The notes under the pieces: generated by a model
Database searches by the model: none
Told to the model about the DNA's origin: nothing
Seen by the model: only the letters and a program-made list of their open reading frames with translations
Assembly: GCA_045546135.1 (NCBI GenBank)
Contig: JAZQCD010000025.1
Location: forward strand, 1-64,000
Source: RUG13409 sp045546135
GTDB lineage: Bacteria > Bacillota > Clostridia > Peptostreptococcales > Anaerovoracaceae
DNA length: 64,000 nucleotides
Direction: 5' to 3'
Made by a program: the position numbers and the translations under genes
Part shown: piece after piece, positions 9,362 through 18,062 of the stretch
Layout: each line of letters opens with the position of its first letter
Position numbering within the stretch: position 1 is the first letter of the stretch

Positions 9362-10555
9362 CTACTGGACTGTGTAGTTGTCAAAGTATCCGGATATCCA
9401 GATGATAGGAGTACCCTTGTCTCCGGAACCTGATGTCAGGTCGCAAAGACTTCCGAGAAGGTCTGTAAGCTGCCTTGGGGTGGTACCTTCAGACGCCATC
9501 TGTCCTACAAGATCGGAATCCTTTTCTTTTATTGCCTTTTCGATAGCTTCCTTAAGAGCATCGCCCTTGAGGTCTGCAAAATCGTTATCTGCAAGATACT
9601 TGAGCTTGAGCTCGTTTGGCTGTCCTATGAGTCCCTTGGTGTGGAAGGGGGATACTACAGGGTCTGCAAGTTCCCAGATCTTTCCCACAGGATCCTTGAA
9701 AGCGCCGTCTCCGTAGACCATGACCTCGACCTTCTTGCCGCTTGCTTCATAGATCTTCTTTGCTATTCCTTCGACAACGGGCTGTCCGTCTCTTGGGAAG
9801 AGCTTTACGCTGTCTTCTGTTGCTTTGTTCGTTCCGAGGAGTCCGTACTTTTCGTTGTATCCTGAACCGTCAACAGAGGATGTGAGTATGTCGTCCATAC
9901 CGAAAACTATCTGTGCGCCTGCAGCTCTTAAGAGCCTCTTTGATCTTTCTCTTGTGTGGATATCGCAGGTAATGACGTTCTTTGTGTAGTTAAGTATAGT
10001 CCTTACATCGTTTGCAAAGATGACTTCAACTTCTGCTCCTGCAGCCTTTATGAGTTCTTTGTAATATTCGATGTAGTCAACTCCTGTGAATCTGTGCTTT
10101 TCGTATCCGAAGAGCTCTCTCCACTTTGCCTCTGAAAGGATGTCGATGTAGGGGTTTACTCCTGCCTCGTCCATCTTTTCTTCTGAGATGAGATGGTTAC
10201 CGACTTCGTCTGAAGGATAGCTGAGCATGAGATAGATCTTTTTTGCTCCAAGAGCCATACCTCTTAATACGATAGCGAATCTGTTCCTTGAAAGGATGGG
10301 GAATACTATTCCGAATTCACCGCCGGGGATCTTTGCCTTTACGTCTGCAGCTATCTGAGCCGTGGTAGCATAATTGCCCTGAGCTCTTGCTACTACGGAC
10401 TCGGTGACAGCGATAACATCTCTGTCCTTGATCTCAATGCCTTCTTCTCTTGAAGCCTTGAGGATGCTCTCAGATACGATGCTGACGATGTCGTCACCCG
10501 TCTTGATGATCGGCGCTCTAACGCCTCTGGAAACTGTTCCTATACATCTTTCCAT
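9362..10555 (-). CDS. CofE-like (coenzyme F420-0:L-glutamate ligase family) protein
   Basis: The 397-residue protein matches the long Firmicutes branch of the CofE family: IGTVSRGVRAPIIKTGDDI at the N-terminus, AVTESVVARAQGNY, and NRFAIVLRGMALGAKKIYL. Archaeal CofE adds glutamate to F420, but nothing else for F420 is seen here and the branch is common in anaerobes that do not make F420, so the substrate is open. A role in adding glutamate to another cell component is inference. AGGAGG lies just before the ATG, and the gene sits upstream of a division gene. Confidence 0.75.
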   Translation of the reverse strand: MERCIGTVSRGVRAPIIKTGDDIVSIVSESILKASREEGIEIKDRDVIAVTESVVARAQGNYATTAQIAADVKAKIPGGEFGIVFPILSRNRFAIVLRGMALGAKKIYLMLSYPSDEVGNHLISEEKMDEAGVNPYIDILSEAKWRELFGYEKHRFTGVDYIEYYKELIKAAGAEVEVIFANDVRTILNYTKNVITCDIHTRERSKRLLRAAGAQIVFGMDDILTSSVDGSGYNEKYGLLGTNKATEDSVKLFPRDGQPVVEGIAKKIYEASGKKVEVMVYGDGAFKDPVGKIWELADPVVSPFHTKGLIGQPNELKLKYLADNDFADLKGDALKEAIEKAIKEKDSDLVGQMASEGTTPRQLTDLLGSLCDLTSGSGDKGTPIIWISGYFDNYTVQ

Positions 10556-10601
10556 TTTTGTTTTCCTCCTGAAATGTATATATGAATATTTTATAAACGA
10601 A

Positions 10602-12482
10602 TTAATAGAGCACCGAATCCGGATCTATAGGATAACCCTTGTACCTTACCTCGAAGTGAAGGTGAGGACCTGTGGATATACCTGTATTTCCGCTGTTTGC
10701 TATGTGCTGGCCCTGATAGACCTGGTCTCCTGCATGGACGAAAAGTTCGTCGCAGTGTCCGTAAATAGTTTCGTAGAGTCCGCCGTGGTCTATCTGTACC
10801 ATGTAGCCGTAGCCACCCTGATATCCGGCGAATTCAACAACGCCGCCGTCCGATGCGTATACATGAGAACCTATATCGCATGCATAGTCGTTTCCGCCGT
10901 GCCTTTCGGCAACGCCGGCTACGCCGTAGTATTCTCCGAAGTATGCTGACTTGAAGTACTTTGTAGTCGAATCCAATGGGAATATGAAGTAACCTGTACC
11001 TCTGCTCTGAGGAATAGGTTTGGTCCCTTGGTAGTATACTGCGTTGATAGGATTGGCTGTCCTCGTAGAGGATATTATGGTCCTTTCAAGTTCTACTCCG
11101 TTCTCTCTTACGATCTCAGCTACGACCAGTTCCTCTCCGGGGATACCGGCGGATACCAATGACAGCTCGTCCGTATAAAGAGAAGAGTTTTCAATGTACT
11201 CGTTTTCAAAGGGAACGCTCTCGCTGTAGGTCGCTGTCTCTACAGAATGGATGTGTATGAGAGCCTTAGCTTCCTGGCCTTCTTCTAAGGGTTTTACGCT
11301 TCCTGTTTCAAGGAACCTAAGAGCGTCCTCCCCGTTCCATATGTCTCCGAGGAGCACAGGAACTTCGTCTATCGTTACTGTCTCAAGGAAGTTTATCTGA
11401 GAATACTCAACACCTTCCCTGTCGCCTGCGTAGTCTTCTCTAAAGGCTGCGATGATGTTTTTGGCTACATCTTCGCTTTCCATGATGACTGTAGTTTCTC
11501 CGTTGATCTTTATGGCATATCCTGTGGCCTGAAGATCCTTCATATATGTCAGGGTGTTGAGTATCTGGTCAGGACTGTCCACTGTCAGCCTGAATCCGAA
11601 TATCCTGTTGAATTCTATGTCTCTTTTGACATCAAGATTGATATTTGCTCCCGTGACCTCAGAGAGCTTGTCTCCGAGGACCTCTATGGTCCTGTAGACT
11701 TCCTGTTTGTTCTTTGCAGTTCCCAGCTTTTTTCCGTAATAGCTGTATTCGTAAGCTGATACGGAGCTTATGATGATCAAAACGACAGCCATGGCGCTGA
11801 CGACTGAAGAGAAGGTCATGAAGAGCTTTCTCTTGTGCTGATCCATTATGAAGACAAGGTCCCATATCTTGTCGCTTATCCAGTCAAAGACTATGGATCC
11901 GTAATATGCAAGGAGCCTTATGACATTGACAAAGAATATGATTATATCTACAGTATCTCTTCCGAGCTTGCAGAGGAAATCCCAAAAAGTCTCAAAGACG
12001 TTTCCTATGATCATGAACAAAGGTCCCCAGGCGTCCATGAATATCTTTTTGTAGACAGACCTCTCCTGCTCATCGGTCATATATGATCTTGTCTTAAAGC
12101 TCTTGTTTGCTTCAGAAAGACTCTTTACGAGCCTGCCTGTCCTGTGGATGATGCCTTCACGTCTCTTCCTTATGACGCGCTTTTTCCCAAGGGATGCCTT
12201 TGCTTCATAAACGGCTGCTTCACCTTCTTTGTCTCTGCGCGAAGAAACTGAACTGCTGCGTTTTTTGCGGCGGCTCCTGACCTCTTCTCTTTCCCTTTCC
12301 CTGACTCTTGCTCTGTGTTTTAAGTCTTCTTCAAAGTGCTCTTCATCGATGATCCTGTCCAGCTTTTTCCTGCTTTTTTCAGCCGATCTTTCGATGTCGC
12401 TCTTTGCCCACATCTGCCTCAGGTTCTGAAGGCTGTTATTCTTTTTTTCTTCAGGCTTTAAGCCTTTACTTTCTTTGTCCAT
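10602..12482 (-). CDS. Membrane-anchored M23 peptidoglycan endopeptidase with G5 domain
   Basis: A 626-residue protein. Residues 1-150 are cytoplasmic, very basic and coil-like; one membrane helix lies at about 221-243; a G5-type domain spans about 430-505 (YTDELSLVSAGIPGEELVVAEI); the last 95 residues are an M23 domain with zinc ligands in HGGNDYACD and HLHFEVR. It should cut peptide cross-links of the wall outside the membrane. The start overlaps the end of the DnaD-like gene by 17 bp. The long basic cytoplasmic part is unusual for M23 enzymes and may link wall turnover with something inside the cell (inference). Confidence 0.87.
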   Translation of the reverse strand: MDKESKGLKPEEKKNNSLQNLRQMWAKSDIERSAEKSRKKLDRIIDEEHFEEDLKHRARVREREREEVRSRRKKRSSSVSSRRDKEGEAAVYEAKASLGKKRVIRKRREGIIHRTGRLVKSLSEANKSFKTRSYMTDEQERSVYKKIFMDAWGPLFMIIGNVFETFWDFLCKLGRDTVDIIIFFVNVIRLLAYYGSIVFDWISDKIWDLVFIMDQHKRKLFMTFSSVVSAMAVVLIIISSVSAYEYSYYGKKLGTAKNKQEVYRTIEVLGDKLSEVTGANINLDVKRDIEFNRIFGFRLTVDSPDQILNTLTYMKDLQATGYAIKINGETTVIMESEDVAKNIIAAFREDYAGDREGVEYSQINFLETVTIDEVPVLLGDIWNGEDALRFLETGSVKPLEEGQEAKALIHIHSVETATYSESVPFENEYIENSSLYTDELSLVSAGIPGEELVVAEIVRENGVELERTIISSTRTANPINAVYYQGTKPIPQSRGTGYFIFPLDSTTKYFKSAYFGEYYGVAGVAERHGGNDYACDIGSHVYASDGGVVEFAGYQGGYGYMVQIDHGGLYETIYGHCDELFVHAGDQVYQGQHIANSGNTGISTGPHLHFEVRYKGYPIDPDSVLY

Positions 12483-13707
12483 TCTTTACTTCCTGCAATC
12501 TGTCATAAAAACAGCTGCATCTCTTTCCGTCTTCCAATATCCCTGTATCGCTGCACTTTTTGCAGGTGTAAACGGGATCGAGGGCATTTTCCTTGTACCC
12601 GTTCTCCGAAAGCAGGCTCTTTCTCTCTTCCGTTAAAGCTTTTTGCTTTTCCCTCGTCTCCTGCAGTCCTGCCATACCGGCAGCGCCCTTAAGTATGCCC
12701 CTTGATATCTGAATGCCAAGGGACATGAGTTCGTCTGAGATGTCTCTGAGCCTTGGTATGTCAGTATATATCCTTTCACGTATCCTTGCTGCCTTTGCAG
12801 CATTTTCGTTTCTTAAAGCTTCGTAGCGTTCTTCGACAGCTTTAAGGAGTTTTGCATTTTCTTCTTCATCCTCAGAATCCTTTTCGGTTTTCTTTGAAAC
12901 GAGGATGCTGTTTATATAGTTGATGCTGGGACTGGATATGCCGCTCGTTTTTTTGCATGCCTCGAGCACATCACTAAGATCAAAGCCCATATCCTCCCAG
13001 CTGTCCATCACATCCATCTCGGCCTGGGTCGGGTTCCTTCTAAAGCCAAGGGCTTTGAATACCTTTTTGTAAAAGTCATATTTGCGGTCGGTCTCAGATA
13101 AAAAGTCCTCTACCTTTTCCAAAGTATCAAGGCCTCTTTCATTCCAGTCCATGAGTATCTTTTCCACATAGCGGTACCTGGTGCTCCTGTTCCTCTTGAC
13201 GCAATATCTGTATCCAAGGAGTATGACAGAAGGAGCCATACCGAATTCTCTGAGCCAAACTGCAACTGCTTCCGGTTCCTTTGCTTCAAGGAGCCTTCCT
13301 GTTTCTTTTTCTATATCTTTGAAAAGGTCTGAGACCTCCTTGTCGTTGAGCCTGTTTGCGTTTTGCGAAGCTGTATTTACCTTGGTTCCGCTTCCGAAAA
13401 GTTTCTCCTTTATATTGACGAATTCGACCTCTTTTTTGCCGCTTCCATCTAAACTTTGCCTTAGTTCCACAAGGCCGCACTCCTGCCAATAGTCAAGGGC
13501 GTCTTCAACCTGTCTTTTTTCGAGGGAAAGTTCTGATGCGAGTTTTTCTTCGCTTACGTCCTTTCCGAGCTGAGCGTACATCAAAGCAAGCAGGTAGACC
13601 TTTACATAGTCTCCGGGCGCGCTTTTTGCATACTCGGATATGAAAAGGTTCTCCACCGGCGTTTCATATAGAAGGTAATTTTCGATCTGCTGTTTTTTGA
13701 ATCCCAT
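12466..13707 (-). CDS. DnaD-like primosome protein fused to the N-terminal part of a DnaC/DnaI helicase loader
   Basis: 413 residues. The first 110 form a winged-helix-like region (EEKLASELSLEKRQVEDALDYW), and about 125-270 include the DnaD C-terminal type domain (VLEACKKTSG.SSPSINYINSIL). From about 300 the sequence becomes what normally begins clostridial DnaC/DnaI loaders: a helical stretch, then LLSENGYKENALDPVYTC with the zinc motif CKKCSDTG...CSCF. The protein then stops, before any Walker A/B ATPase domain. No AAA+ loader gene follows; the next gene is the M23 peptidase. It directly follows dnaB, fitting a role in helicase loading. It may work with an ATPase encoded elsewhere. Confidence 0.78.
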   Translation of the reverse strand: MGFKKQQIENYLLYETPVENLFISEYAKSAPGDYVKVYLLALMYAQLGKDVSEEKLASELSLEKRQVEDALDYWQECGLVELRQSLDGSGKKEVEFVNIKEKLFGSGTKVNTASQNANRLNDKEVSDLFKDIEKETGRLLEAKEPEAVAVWLREFGMAPSVILLGYRYCVKRNRSTRYRYVEKILMDWNERGLDTLEKVEDFLSETDRKYDFYKKVFKALGFRRNPTQAEMDVMDSWEDMGFDLSDVLEACKKTSGISSPSINYINSILVSKKTEKDSEDEEENAKLLKAVEERYEALRNENAAKAARIRERIYTDIPRLRDISDELMSLGIQISRGILKGAAGMAGLQETREKQKALTEERKSLLSENGYKENALDPVYTCKKCSDTGILEDGKRCSCFYDRLQEVKNGQRK

Positions 13708-15062
13708 CAGCCTTGGATCTCCTCTATACGGCTCTCTTTGACCATATCGGCGAATTTCTGGAATCTCGGCATCCAGGTGAGTTTGACTGTTCCCGTTTCT
13801 CCCTGGCGCTGCTTTGCTATGATGACCTCGCAGATGTTTGTAGGCTCTGCTTCAGGTTTTTTGTAATAGTCCTCTCTGTGAAGGAACATGACAAGGTCTG
13901 CATCCTGCTCTATGGATCCCGAATCTCTTAAGTCGGAAAGCATAGGTCTCTTATCTCCGTCTCTTTGTACTGTGCCTCTTGACAGCTGGGACAGTACTAT
14001 GACAGGACATTCCACTTCTCTTGCAAGCTGCTTGAGCTGCCTTGTCATCATGGAAACTTCGTTGACCCTGTTGTCCGTCCTCATGCCCGAGCTCATTATC
14101 TGAAGGTAGTCTATGACTATGAGGTCAAGGGGCCCGTCCGCATTCATCCTGCGGCATTTGTTCCTGACTTCCATGACGCTGATACCGGGAGTCTCGTCTA
14201 CCAGGAGCTGCGCATCTCCAAACCTTGCGACAGCATCGTTGACACTCTCCCAGTCTTCAGGAGACAGATCTCCTCTTTTGAGCTTGCTCAGTTCCACTCT
14301 GCTCTGAGTAGAGAGCATCCTGTATCCAAGGGACTCCTCTGACATTTCGACGGAGAAGAAGGCAACCTTTTTGTGTCCTTTTAGAGCAGCATTCTCCGCT
14401 ATGTTTAGAGCAAAGGCTGTCTTTCCCATGGAAGGTCTTGCTGCAAGTATGATGAAGTCTGATTTTTGAAGGCCTCCTGTCATATCATCAAGATCCTTGA
14501 ATCCTGTAGAAAGTCCGGGGAGGACTCCTCCGTTCTTTTGAGCTGTCTCTATCTGCTCGATATTCTTATCGAGTATAGTCTGTATCTTGCTGTAATCCTT
14601 TGTCTGTTTTGTCTTTGCAATTTCAAAGATGAGCCTTTCTGCTTCATCTAAGACCTTCTCATTATCGAAAGTCTCATTGAAACTGTTTTCGACTATTTTA
14701 GAACCGGCGCTTATGAGCTGCCTGTTTATGGACTTTTCCTGTATTATCCTTGCATACTGCACTGCGTTTGCAGTAGTAGGGACCTCTGAAGCAAGTTCTG
14801 CTATATAGCTGCGGCCGCCCACTGCTTCAAGGCTCTTTCTCTTTGACAGAGCCTCTGTGACCGTAAGCATGTCTATGGGAGTATCCTGCCTGTAAAGGTC
14901 CAGCATGGTGTTGTAAACTTCCCTGTTGGCTTTGCTGTAGAAATCGTCAGGTCCTAAAAATTCGGACACCTTAAAGAAGACCTCGTTGTCGATCAAAATA
15001 GACCCGAGGACGCTTCTTTCTGCATCATCGCTGTGTGGAGGTATTCTTTCAGGCTGGGGCAT
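13707..15062 (-). CDS. dnaB: Replicative DNA helicase (DnaB family; dnaC in Bacillus naming)
   Basis: The hexameric helicase that unwinds DNA at the fork. The 451 residues show the N-terminal helical domain (PPHSDDAERSVLGSILID), linker, and RecA-like domain with Walker A ARPSMGKT, Walker B LDLIVIDYLQIM and the DNA-binding loop region SDLRDSGSIEQDADLV. Length is normal. Its stop and the next start share a base, and rplI lies 1 bp upstream, so gdpP-rplI-dnaB-dnaD is one unit, a common clostridial order. Confidence 0.96.
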   Translation of the reverse strand: MPQPERIPPHSDDAERSVLGSILIDNEVFFKVSEFLGPDDFYSKANREVYNTMLDLYRQDTPIDMLTVTEALSKRKSLEAVGGRSYIAELASEVPTTANAVQYARIIQEKSINRQLISAGSKIVENSFNETFDNEKVLDEAERLIFEIAKTKQTKDYSKIQTILDKNIEQIETAQKNGGVLPGLSTGFKDLDDMTGGLQKSDFIILAARPSMGKTAFALNIAENAALKGHKKVAFFSVEMSEESLGYRMLSTQSRVELSKLKRGDLSPEDWESVNDAVARFGDAQLLVDETPGISVMEVRNKCRRMNADGPLDLIVIDYLQIMSSGMRTDNRVNEVSMMTRQLKQLAREVECPVIVLSQLSRGTVQRDGDKRPMLSDLRDSGSIEQDADLVMFLHREDYYKKPEAEPTNICEVIIAKQRQGETGTVKLTWMPRFQKFADMVKESRIEEIQG

Positions 15063-15063
15063 A

Positions 15064-15510
15064 TCAGACCTCTACTCTCAATTTGAGCATGGCTGAAACC
15101 TCGGCATAGAGCTTGAGCTCTGCCTTATAGTTTCCTGCCTGCTTTATATTTTCTTTCAATACGATCTTCTTTTTGTCTATGGCGATGCCGTAGGCTGCTT
15201 CAAAGCTTTCGGCAACATCCTTTGTGGTTATGGCACCGAAGAGTTTTCCGCCGTCTCCTGCTTTTCCTTTTATGACTACAGGACCGGAGCTCTCGATCTT
15301 TTTCTTGAGTTCAAGAGCAGCTTCCTTTTCCTCAGCCTTTTCTGCAGCAATGGCTGCATTCTTCTTTTCAAGGACCTTAAGGTTGGAATCTGTTGCCTGC
15401 ATGGCAAGCTTGCGGGGGAAGAGATAGTTCCTTGCATGTCCGTCAGAGACATTGGCAACTGTTCCCTTTTTTCCTATTCCTTTTACATCTTCAAGTAATA
15501 TTACCTGCAT
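15064..15510 (-). CDS. rplI: 50S ribosomal protein L9
   Basis: L9 (bL9) binds 23S rRNA near the L1 stalk and helps keep the reading frame. The 148 residues contain the N-terminal signature VILLEDVKGIGKKGTVANVSDG...NYLFPRKLA, the long connecting helix, and the C-terminal domain (KLFGAITTKDVAE). Length is normal. A ribosome site (AGGAGGCG) precedes it and it lies between gdpP and dnaB. Confidence 0.97.
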   Translation of the reverse strand: MQVILLEDVKGIGKKGTVANVSDGHARNYLFPRKLAMQATDSNLKVLEKKNAAIAAEKAEEKEAALELKKKIESSGPVVIKGKAGDGGKLFGAITTKDVAESFEAAYGIAIDKKKIVLKENIKQAGNYKAELKLYAEVSAMLKLRVEV

Positions 15511-15525
15511 AATCGCCTCCTGTAA

Positions 15526-17502
15526 CTATAGTAATCCTTCTAATCTCATGGCCTGTACTACCTGGCTTATGGCTTCTTCGGGACTTACATCGAGCTGCAC
15601 TGCAGCGGCTTCTCTGTGTCCTCCTCCGCCCAGTTTTTCCATAAGGGTCTGCATATTGTATCTCCCGTTGGACCTGGCCGATACCATGGTAGTATCGTTG
15701 TTTCTTCCTGCTGCCACGGCAGCATCTACGCCCTTCATCATGAGGAGCTCGTCCGCAGCCTGAGATACTATGAGCTGCATGGCCGGATCTATATCCTTTG
15801 TATATGCCACTGCAACGCCGTTTGAAAGTATCTCTGCATTTGCTATGACATTTATCTTCTTTTGATAAAAACCAAGATCTATCTTGAAGAAGTCTTTGAC
15901 TATGACTGTGTCTGCACCGTTCCTCTTTAGCCAGGATGCTGCCTCAAAGGTCCTGACACCTGTATTCGTAGTGAAGTTCTTTGTGTCAAGAGCGATGCCT
16001 GCAAGAAGAGCATCTGCTTCGAATTTGTTTATATCGCCGACTTCTCCTGAATACTGAAGCATCTCTGTGACAAGCTCGCTGGCAGATGAAGCATAGCTTT
16101 CCATAAAGCTCAGCACTGTATTGTCTACGGCGTCCTCTGCCCTTCTGTGGTGGTCTATAACGGCAATGTTCCTTGCAACAGAGCACAGCTCGGGCATCTC
16201 GGAAAGCACAGGCCTGTGATGATCTGCCATGACCACGAGGGTCTTTGGTGTGAGGGCACCTATGGCTTCTGCATGGGTCATAAAGTGATATGCAGGACTT
16301 CCGTCGTCGTTTTGCTGCTTTAAGGCCTGCTTGTATATGCTGTCTATTCCTTCGCCAGGATCTTCAAGGACAATGGAGCAGTCCTTTCCCATGTTGTTTA
16401 CCATGGCGTAAATGCCTATGGATGAGCCGATGCTGTCCATATCAGGTCTTGAGTGTCCTAAGATGAGGACCTTGTCTGCATCCCTTACAAGGTTCATTAG
16501 AGCGTGAGCCATGACCCTGCTCCTTCCCTTGTTCCTCTTCTCAACTGTAGGAAGGGTGCCGCCGAAGTATTCCGTATCGCCCTTTTCGTCTCTTACTACA
16601 GCCTGGTCTCCGCCTCTTCCTAAAGCAAGCTCCAAAGCTTCTGTTGCTGACTGCTGCAGAACGGAAAGGGTCGCGTCGCCTACTCCGACTCCTATTGATA
16701 ATGATGCCGGAAAATCTGCTTCTGTCTCTATGTTCCTGATCTTTCCGAGTATGGAGAAGTTGTTTGCTTTTATGACAGGAAGGCTGCTGTTTTTGAATAT
16801 GACTGCATATCTTGAATTGCTCATATGAAAGACCGGTGCCTCAAGTTCCTTTGCCCAGCCGTATATGACCTCATCGATATCTGCGGCAAGCTTCGATCTG
16901 TTTTCAACTGCCGTTGCCTGGGTTATCTCGTCTAGGTTGTCGACATTTATATATGCGACGCAAATGAGCGAGTTACTGAATTTGAGCTCAAGGTCTTTTT
17001 CATAGGTCACATCCTTAAAGAAGAGCATCCTGTAGTCCATCTCGGTCTCCGATATGACTTCGGAATTGATCTCGTAGGATCTTCCTTTGATCTTGAAGTT
17101 CAGCTTCTCTCTGCCTTCCTGGAAGAAGGTGAGAAGGTCTTCTTTCGGTATGTATTCTGATAAGGATCCCGTTCCTTCAAAGACTTCTTCAAAAGCAGTG
17201 TTTGCCCACTGCACATGGCAGCCTCTGTCCAAAACGCAAAGGAGCAGCGGCGCGCCCTTTGAGAAGGAATCCATCAGATCCTCTCTGTCGCTAAGTATCT
17301 TTTCCTTGTATTCGGTCAGCTGCCTTAATACGTTCTTTTCTGTTATGTATCTGTGGTAAGCCCAAAGTCCTGCCACTAGCAGTATGCATATGATACCCGC
17401 AAGCAGGTTGAACCAGAGCACTACAATGCTGAGCACCAGCATCGCTACGATGTCTATGCCCATATATGCTCTTGCAATTTCAAGTCTGAGTTTAGTGTTC
17501 AT
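15526..17502 (-). CDS. gdpP: Cyclic-di-AMP phosphodiesterase GdpP
   Basis: GdpP breaks down c-di-AMP and so tunes potassium and wall homeostasis. The 658 residues show two membrane helices (about 12-50), a PAS-like region (about 80-170), a degenerate GGDEF domain (about 175-300, with no GGDEF motif at the active loop), and a DHH/DHHA1 phosphodiesterase (about 330-650) with GHSRPDMDSIGSS, MADHH, IDHHRR and GGGGHREAAA. It heads the rplI-dnaB operon, the usual Firmicutes context. Confidence 0.95.
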   Translation of the reverse strand: MNTKLRLEIARAYMGIDIVAMLVLSIVVLWFNLLAGIICILLVAGLWAYHRYITEKNVLRQLTEYKEKILSDREDLMDSFSKGAPLLLCVLDRGCHVQWANTAFEEVFEGTGSLSEYIPKEDLLTFFQEGREKLNFKIKGRSYEINSEVISETEMDYRMLFFKDVTYEKDLELKFSNSLICVAYINVDNLDEITQATAVENRSKLAADIDEVIYGWAKELEAPVFHMSNSRYAVIFKNSSLPVIKANNFSILGKIRNIETEADFPASLSIGVGVGDATLSVLQQSATEALELALGRGGDQAVVRDEKGDTEYFGGTLPTVEKRNKGRSRVMAHALMNLVRDADKVLILGHSRPDMDSIGSSIGIYAMVNNMGKDCSIVLEDPGEGIDSIYKQALKQQNDDGSPAYHFMTHAEAIGALTPKTLVVMADHHRPVLSEMPELCSVARNIAVIDHHRRAEDAVDNTVLSFMESYASSASELVTEMLQYSGEVGDINKFEADALLAGIALDTKNFTTNTGVRTFEAASWLKRNGADTVIVKDFFKIDLGFYQKKINVIANAEILSNGVAVAYTKDIDPAMQLIVSQAADELLMMKGVDAAVAAGRNNDTTMVSARSNGRYNMQTLMEKLGGGGHREAAAVQLDVSPEEAISQVVQAMRLEGLL

Positions 17503-17626
17503 ATGTCTTTATTCTCTTCAGGGCATTTATTTCACGTCAAAACCCTGCCAATCTACAAATTGACATTTTATTTTAGCACAAAACTTATGAATACAATAGA
17601 ACAAATATATGATGTTTGCGTGATTC

Positions 17627-17640
17627 GGGAAAAGTTTCCC
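17627..17640. promoter_or_regulatory. Palindrome GGGAAAAGTTTCCC, candidate operator
   Basis: A 6-bp inverted repeat (GGGAAA/TTTCCC) with a 2-bp centre, 23 bp before the TATAAT that precedes the ArsR gene. It could be the site bound by that regulator, since ArsR-type genes often control themselves. Not proven. Confidence 0.45.
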
Positions 17641-17663
17641 TGTGTTATTCGCAGGCTTTGTGA

Positions 17664-17669
17664 TATAAT
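17664..17669 (+). promoter_or_regulatory. TATAAT -10 box 7 nt before the ArsR start codon
   Basis: A perfect TATAAT ends 7 nt before the ATG at 17677. Transcription from it would begin at or next to the A of the ATG, giving a leaderless mRNA. No clear -35 is seen at 17 bp. Confidence 0.5.
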
Positions 17670-17676
17670 CATCGCC

Positions 17677-17997
17677 ATGAGAATCAGAAAAGAAACAGAT
17701 ACATTAGAAAAAGAAGAAGTAAGCCTCATCGCATCAGCATCCGATGCTCTTGCGCATCCTGCCAGAGTCGAGATATTCAGATTCATCTACAAAAAGAATA
17801 TGAACAGAGAATCCGTATGCAACAAGGACCTTGTTGCTAATTTCGACTACTCCCAGGCCACCGTATCCCAGCATATGAAAAAGCTCCTCATATCAGGCAT
17901 CGTCACTGCCGAAAAGAAAGGGACCTATTCATACTATTTCGTAAATTTAGGCATGCTGGGGAAATACCTTGATGCAGTAAAAAAGCTCAACAGCTGA
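17677..17997 (+). CDS. ArsR-family winged-helix transcriptional regulator
   Basis: 106 residues: LAHPARVEIFRFIYK is the classic ArsR opening, followed by the recognition helix SQATVSQHMKKLLISGIVTAEKKG and the wing TYSYYFVNL. There is no obvious metal-binding CVC motif, so the signal is unknown. The ATG at 17677 is chosen by homology; it has no Shine-Dalgarno, and a longer frame begins at 17503. It stands alone between divergent gdpP and the HtrA gene, with its own terminator. Confidence 0.8.
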   Translation: MRIRKETDTLEKEEVSLIASASDALAHPARVEIFRFIYKKNMNRESVCNKDLVANFDYSQATVSQHMKKLLISGIVTAEKKGTYSYYFVNLGMLGKYLDAVKKLNS

Positions 17998-18020
17998 TAA
18001 AGGACCCTTGATATTCAAAA

Positions 18021-18056
18021 CGGACAGTTCCAAGATCTGGATACTGCCCGTTTTTA
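18021..18056 (+). terminator. Terminator after the ArsR gene
   Basis: CGGACAGT pairs with ACTGCCCG (one mismatch) around a 14-nt loop, followed by TTTTTATT. Confidence 0.75.
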
Positions 18057-18062
18057 TTGTCT

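Noticed and set aside
9362..10555. Evidence for coenzyme F420 synthesis
   Set aside because: One CofE-like gene alone is not enough; this branch is found in many anaerobes without F420.
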